From NCBI GenBank assembly GCA_030737875.1, contig CM060909.1, positions 35,019,159 through 35,083,158 on the forward strand: 64,000 bases of DNA. The letters are read 5' to 3'. Positions 59,322-64,000 of the stretch are shown here, one piece after another (the stretch's first letter is position 1; each line of letters begins with the position of its first letter). The notes below the pieces were generated by a model. It was not told where the DNA came from. It was given only the letters and a program-made list of their open reading frames with translations, and ran no database searches. This stretch comes from Allium sativum. Taxonomy: Eukaryota; Streptophyta; Magnoliopsida; Asparagales; Amaryllidaceae. The position numbers and the translations under genes were made by a program.

Positions 59322-62300
59322 TGAAACACCCCACCTCCGTTAGGGTCACTCTCAAAGGGAATGCCCTAATTTTAGTGGAGGTTTATAAGTATAAGTCACA
59401 GATATACAAGACAGATATAAGAACACATATTTGTAAACAGCGGAAAAACAACAACTTTTATTTCATAAAAGCAAATACGTGTTACAAAACATCACCATGA
59501 TTGTCTTACATCTTTTTTCCAAAAACATAACATAACACTTTCATGATCTGTCTTGAGTACATTATTTAAAGAAGCATAAATAAAACATAGATAAACTGCA
59601 AAAGTCCCCATAGTGGATTGTCCAAAGCCATAGTTCAAAACAGGAAAGTCCAAGCAATACATTTCTCTTCTTCAAGCTGGATGTTAAGGTTGGTCAAGTT
59701 GCTGTGTTCCCTCCCTGTGGACCTGGGGGGGGGGGGGGAACGGAAGAAAAGAAGACGAAAGAAAAGTAGAGTCAGACATAAAGCCTGAGTAAGTCTAGTA
59801 CTATTTTGTCTATGAATAAAGAACTGGGTATGATAAGTATAAACAAGAAGTGGGCAAGCACTATAAACTTGGTTAAGTTGTCTAGGGTCGAATATACTAT
59901 CGTACCCCCTGTTAATCTCTGAACCCATATAAACTAGTTTCCAACTGGCACCCCATAATCAGGGTGATGTGATCCATTCTATGATGATCGGCTCCTACTC
60001 GCATAGTTACATGTGTCTTACGGCCCCCGATGTTGTAGTTACCTATGCTGGTCCCACCATGGGGTGTATCAAGTCCCATGGTGGCGGCCCGACACAACCT
60101 TAGAATGCACAGGTATGCTACTGGTGTCCAGTGCCTTATTTTTCTGCGCCGGAGTGTGTGCACGCCCGCACCCCGTTAGAACCTACACTGCTACACCCCC
60201 GCCGTCGATTTGACCTCTTACAATCAGCCCAGTAATCGTGCCCCACCCTGCCTAGTTTCAGGGTATCCTGATACACCTTCTAGGGTTACTGCTGAAAAGG
60301 GTCCCCCGTTACTAGGTTTTCTATCTCTAGCCAACATGCTAAGTTGGTTAAGTGTTTTCTAACCTAACCCCCACCAGTCCGTTTAGTTTAGCATGTTCCA
60401 TTTTGATTAAGTCTTTAGTTCACTTAATCCTAACAATCCTGACTCAGCCTTAATTGTCTTATTAAGGCCCTGACCTCTCACATTAGACAGGTATTGTTGT
60501 GGCTGCCTGTTGCCGGTTGGTTCCGGGCAGTCTTACGCCACAACTCAGTCTAACCTCGGGTCCTTATTGGGCTCCATGTTTAACCTCTCACATTGGATAG
60601 GTATTGTTGTGACTACTGGACAGCCGGGCGGTTCCGGGCAGGTTTACATCACAACTCAATCCAACCTCGGGTTAAACACATTGTATGTTCTACATTTACA
60701 TATTTTTTCTTTCTTCCTTATTTTCTTATATGTAAATATTTGCGGCCAATTATTAAGTTAATGGTGTAAAGGTTACACCAATCATGGGCCCAACCCATAC
60801 TTAAATTTGGGCCCTTCTATTTTATATTTTCATTCATTAGTAATTTTAACCCAACGTTATTTTCCCCCGTTTAACACGTTCGTTTATTATATATATGTTG
60901 GGCTTAGCCTTTTAAAGCCCAACTTAGCCATGCGAAAAGGGGAGGCTTAAAACGTGATCACATACACAAAGAGGGGAAGGTGAGCGCATGAACTTGCAAT
61001 ATGACGTTGGAAATACAAAATAGAAACTGGTGTACTTGCATATATACTTTGGTCATAAAGCATAGGTGACATGAATCAAACCATGTAAACTTAAGATAAG
61101 AATCTAAATTAGGTGTCACATTGTCTTAACTACAACATAGACCTATGTTCTCATTTAGGCATAATGTCAAACATAAACAAGTCATGTTCATAAGGTTTCT
61201 ACATGTTTACAAAGGGGATACTTTGTTACTAACACAAAAGCATAGTTCAACTTAATCATGATTTAAGTCTAATCACATAACGATGGTATAAGTATACTTA
61301 TGCATAAATATTCCTAAACATGGTGTTTGCTTTAAACTTGCAAAAAGGGATTTTTGAGTCTAACCTAGCCATGTCTCACATATGTCATCATATAATTCTT
61401 GCTAACAATATAGAACTAACATGGTCAAATATCAATCATAGCCTAGTCATATTCATAAGTTTGCACATAGGTTTTCTAATACAAAGCATGGCTTAATACA
61501 TAGACCATGATGCCCAATTATCAACATAATTTCATATGGATTATAACAACCTAAACTTATTCCAATTTCCACACAAAAATGATGTTTGTGTAAAAATACA
61601 CATTATGATGGCATAGTAGCAAAACCCCAAACTTGCATGATTTTCAATTTAACAACTACATACATGTAGCTTCAACATAAATTACATATTTTGCGAATAT
61701 CCAAACGTCATACTTGCATAAAACTACCGCATGTAGTTTTTCATAATGAATAACATAATTCAAGAATATCCAAACGTATACAATATTCCAACGCACAAAT
61801 ATGAATTATTTTATCGCCACAAATCAAGTATACATATCAACACAATTATTTGTTCATACCAAAATAATACTCTACTTACAATGGTTGCGGCGAATTCTCT
61901 AATTTAGGAATAAGAAGATGCGGTTTGATTTGATTTGCTTGAATTGCTTTAGGCTTTAGAATTTTCCTCCTAATCTTCTCTCCAATTTGGTGGCTACTCC
62001 TAGACGCTCCTCAGCAACATGGCGGCTTTGTTCTTATTTATGAATGAATAGATTAGGGTTTAGTCTAGGGTCCTTTTTATAGGGTTTAAGAATTGATTAG
62101 AGCCATTGATGTTGCCTGGATTGATCATAGCCATTCATCCTAAGGAGAGACCAATTAGAGCTTGCCACCTAGCCCTAATGACAAAGCAGACCACAGAAAA
62201 TCGACCAACATAGAATAGGCCAGCCAGGTTAGACTGGGCTCGACCTGGTCTGGACCAGGTCGACACCCCTGTCGACAGCCCTGTCCCTGGTTAGACCAGG

Positions 62301-62598
62301 TCGACAGCCCAGTCGACCTGGGTGCGTCAGGCGGGACTTTTTCCGCCCTGGCCCATTGGGCCCCATTTTTGTTTTCTGAGCTTATTTTATTCTGTTTGAA
62401 TTTTAAATTTAATTTAGAAACTTCCGAAGGCCATATCTTCTTCATACGGACTCCGTTTTTCGAAAACTCGGACTCTATTTCGCGTATTTTTCCGAGACGA
62501 ACGCAATGGCGTATCCCGTTTCCCTTAGTTATTTGATTTGAAATTAATTATACTTTAATTTGTGAATTTCACAGTTATATAATTCGCGGGGTGTTACA
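59322..62598 (-). repeat. 3' LTR of the Tekay element (3277 bp)
   Basis: Plus-strand form begins TGAAACACCCCACC and ends GCGGGGTGTTACA. It contains a poly(G) run (about 59727-59738), a diverged 110-bp tandem duplication (60474-60690) and short GTCGAC/CCTGGTC inverted words at 62230-62320. The open frames inside match no known protein. Its start, end and the CAGCGGAA phrase near 59440 recall the LARD-like LTR. Confidence 0.9.
60474..60690. repeat. 110-bp tandem duplication in the Tekay LTR
   Basis: Copies start CCTCTCACATTAGACAGGTA (60474) and CCTCTCACATTGGATAGGTA (60584). They share CGGTTCCGGGCAG-like and ACAACTCA...AACCTCGGGT phrases with many substitutions, so the duplication is older than this insertion. 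Confidence 0.85.
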
Positions 62599-62612
62599 TT
62601 CTCCCCCACTTA
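62599..62612 (-). promoter_or_regulatory. Polypurine tract of the Tekay element
   Basis: On the minus strand AAGTGGGGGAGAA directly precedes the TG of the 3' LTR. It is the plus-strand primer in reverse transcription. Confidence 0.88.
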
Positions 62613-62639
62613 AAAGGATTTCGTCCCCGAAATCTTCAA

Positions 62640-63160
62640 GTTAGGAGGAATGTATATCCTAACATCCAATCATCCATCTACTCATCCATCAAACACGAGC
62701 ATCCATTGTCCTTAAAAGACTTCTAATGCTTCATGATCATATGCGAAGTGTGTGTGTACATGTACTTATCTAATGCAAAATCAGGCGGTCTACTGATTCA
62801 GTTGACCTCCTTAGTGCGAATTATGTAAGTGCCATGAATCCATTATGTATGCAAATTTTCCTATTCTTGATTCTACATGAGTGCACAATCATTCAATACA
62901 GATGCAACATCCATATGACAACACATTAAAGTTCAACCATATACGAATGCAAACATATATGCATATGCAATATGAAGTGCCTGAGCTGATCTAAAACCTA
63001 GATTGTGTGTGTATATGCAACCACGAGCAACCACTAGCAATCACTTGCAACCACTTGCAACCATCATACCTAACATGTTTCAACTACATGTTTCCATCCA
63101 AAAAGATTCTACCTAAAAGATAAGGTCGAGGAAATATACCTAAAAAGATAGATAAAAGCG
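62640..63160. other. Spacer between the Tekay polyprotein end and the PPT
   Basis: About 0.5 kb without a gene. A short tandem run of AACCACTTGCAACC-like repeats lies at 63020-63065. It is the 3' untranslated part of the element. Confidence 0.7.
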
Positions 63161-63164
63161 CAAC

Positions 63165-64000
63165 TTAAGGAAAAGGAAAGATCAAGGATGTACCCTCGAA
63201 CAGAAAAGGGTAGGCTGTACGGATTCTAGCTTCAGTTTCCCAAGTCGCGTCTCCCTCGGCGTCGCTCCACTGAACTTTGACGAGCTTGACTTCGCGGTTG
63301 CGTAGCTTCTTCACTTCCGTTCCTAATATGCGAGTTGGAACTTTTCTTATGGTTGCTTCGCGTTCCACTTCGGCCTCTTCGAGGATATTTGGCTCTACCA
63401 CTTCAGCAGACTCATGTAGACATTTTCGGAGATGTGAAACGTGAAAAACGTTGTGGACTCCAGCCAACTTCTCGGGTAGCTCTAATCTATAGGCCATTTT
63501 CCCAATTTTCTCGATGACAGGGAATGGCCCTACGAACCTTGGTGCTAGTTTTCTTGTGGTTCCAAATCGAACAACGTTCCTTAGCGGTGATACCTTGAGA
63601 AAAACTCTGTCTCCAACCTCAAATTCAAGGTTGGTCCTTCTCTTGTCGGCGTAGGACTTTTGTCTGTCTTGGGCCGTCTTCATCCTTCTTCGTATTAAGC
63701 CTACTTTCTCTGAAGTCTCTCGGATCATATCAGGTCCAAGTACGAGCTTATCAGTAGACTCCCACCAACAAGTGGGCGATCGGCACGGTCTTCCATATAA
63801 AGCTTCGAAGGGCGCCATTCCGATGGTTGCTTGATAGCTGTTGTTGTAGGCAAATTCCACCAAAGGAAGGTGGTCTTCCCATGTCCCTCCGAAGTCAAGG
63901 ACGCATAGTCTTAAAAGGTCTTCCAAAACTCTGTTCACTCTCTCTGTTTGGCCGTCGGTTTGGGGATGATAGGCTGTGCTCAAGCATAACTGCGTTCCTA
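63165..64000 (-). CDS. Tekay polyprotein, integrase C-terminus and chromodomain (partial)
   Basis: The minus-strand frame is open from the window edge to a stop at 63165. It begins in the integrase core (STAYHPQTDGQTERVNRVLE, containing the third catalytic acidic residue, Glu). It continues with WEDHLPLVEFAYNNSYQATI and PFEALYGRPCRSP, the GPF-type C-terminal domain (FLKVSPLRNVVRFG, APRFVGPFPVIEKIG, VHNVFHVSHLRKCL) and finally a chromodomain (ILGTEVKKLRNREVKLVKVQ, then DATWETEARIRTAYPFLFEG). The chromodomain steers integration to histone-marked heterochromatin. No stop or frameshift occurs in the 278 codons seen, so the element could be intact. The remaining gag-pol lies outside the window. 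Confidence 0.93.
   Translation of the reverse strand, partial: GTQLCLSTAYHPQTDGQTERVNRVLEDLLRLCVLDFGGTWEDHLPLVEFAYNNSYQATIGMAPFEALYGRPCRSPTCWWESTDKLVLGPDMIRETSEKVGLIRRRMKTAQDRQKSYADKRRTNLEFEVGDRVFLKVSPLRNVVRFGTTRKLAPRFVGPFPVIEKIGKMAYRLELPEKLAGVHNVFHVSHLRKCLHESAEVVEPNILEEAEVEREATIRKVPTRILGTEVKKLRNREVKLVKVQWSDAEGDATWETEARIRTAYPFLFEGTSLIFPFP

Larger units (their letters stand above)
59322..64000 (-). mobile_element. Tekay (Del) chromovirus, 3' end
   Basis: Minus-strand Ty3/gypsy element. Its 3' LTR is 59322-62598, with PPT 62599-62612 and the polyprotein end 63165-64000. The rest, including the 5' LTR and PBS, lies right of the window. LTR termini TGTAACACCCCGCG...GGTGTTTCA and the TTTCGGGGACGAAATCC phrase before the PPT are typical of Tekay. 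A target duplication would be CGGTG (59317-59321); its partner is not in the window. The open reading frame is uninterrupted as far as seen, so it is fairly young. Confidence 0.92.

Noticed and set aside
62220..62330. GTCGAC/CCTGGTC repeats as a regulatory operator
   Set aside because: They are short imperfect inverted words within the Tekay LTR with no defined spacing; nothing ties them to a function.

Overview
This window is a repeat-dense stretch of a flowering-plant nuclear genome. I find no intact host gene in it. The evidence for a plant is the set of element families: Ty3/gypsy Tat- and Tekay-type LTR retrotransposons, a SIRE-like Ty1/copia element, L1-type LINEs with plant-style zf-RVT tails, several CACTA (En/Spm) transposons, a probable Mutator-type MITE, and broken fragments of genes whose plant homologues I recognise. 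I cannot name the species.

Layout. (1) 1-6030 is the right part of a CACTA transposon carrying two exons of a DNA ligase 1 gene. It sits inside an old Ty3/gypsy element of the Tat lineage. (2) That Tat element runs from 6031 to about 37.2 kb or beyond. It holds decayed RNase H and integrase, then 44-bp tandem repeats, then a long antisense gene (PF04195-like domain plus coiled coil). Four insertions interrupt it: a 12,960-bp LARD-like non-coding retrotransposon at 7254-20213 with two nearly identical 5.93-kb LTRs and only 1.1 kb between them; a 757-bp Mutator-like MITE at 22920-23676; a solo LTR at 24358-30865 that itself contains a 5'-truncated LINE (25716-28686); and a rearranged SIRE-like copia element at 32266-36174. 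(3) About 37.2-38.47 kb and 51.18-52.9 kb are two halves of one LTR-like region rich in palindromic CATCC...GGATG repeats, split by a CACTA element at 38470-51176.

(4) The 38470-51176 CACTA carries a truncated WDR5-like WD40 gene and a copia RNase H scrap. It also contains a full-length LINE (38829-48618, 14-bp target duplication). ORF1 of that LINE is split by a further CACTA element (40550-44340) that carries an exon resembling a PDR/ABCG transporter. (5) 52.9-55.5 kb is non-coding, LTR-like sequence of uncertain class. (6) A fourth CACTA element begins at 55521 and carries an exon of an AVT1-like vacuolar amino-acid transporter. (7) A Tekay (Del) chromovirus on the minus strand begins at 59322 with a 3.28-kb 3' LTR, and the end of its polyprotein (integrase C-terminus and chromodomain) runs off the right edge.

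The nesting gives a relative order of events. The Tat element is oldest. The CACTA, SIRE-like and solo-LTR insertions came later. The LARD-like element is very young, with about 9 substitutions and one T-run length change seen by eye between its LTRs. The two most notable points are the LARD-like element, apparently a Tekay derivative with extreme LTR size, and the fact that all four CACTA elements carry pieces of unrelated host genes. All identifications are by eye from motifs and boundaries; no database search was run.
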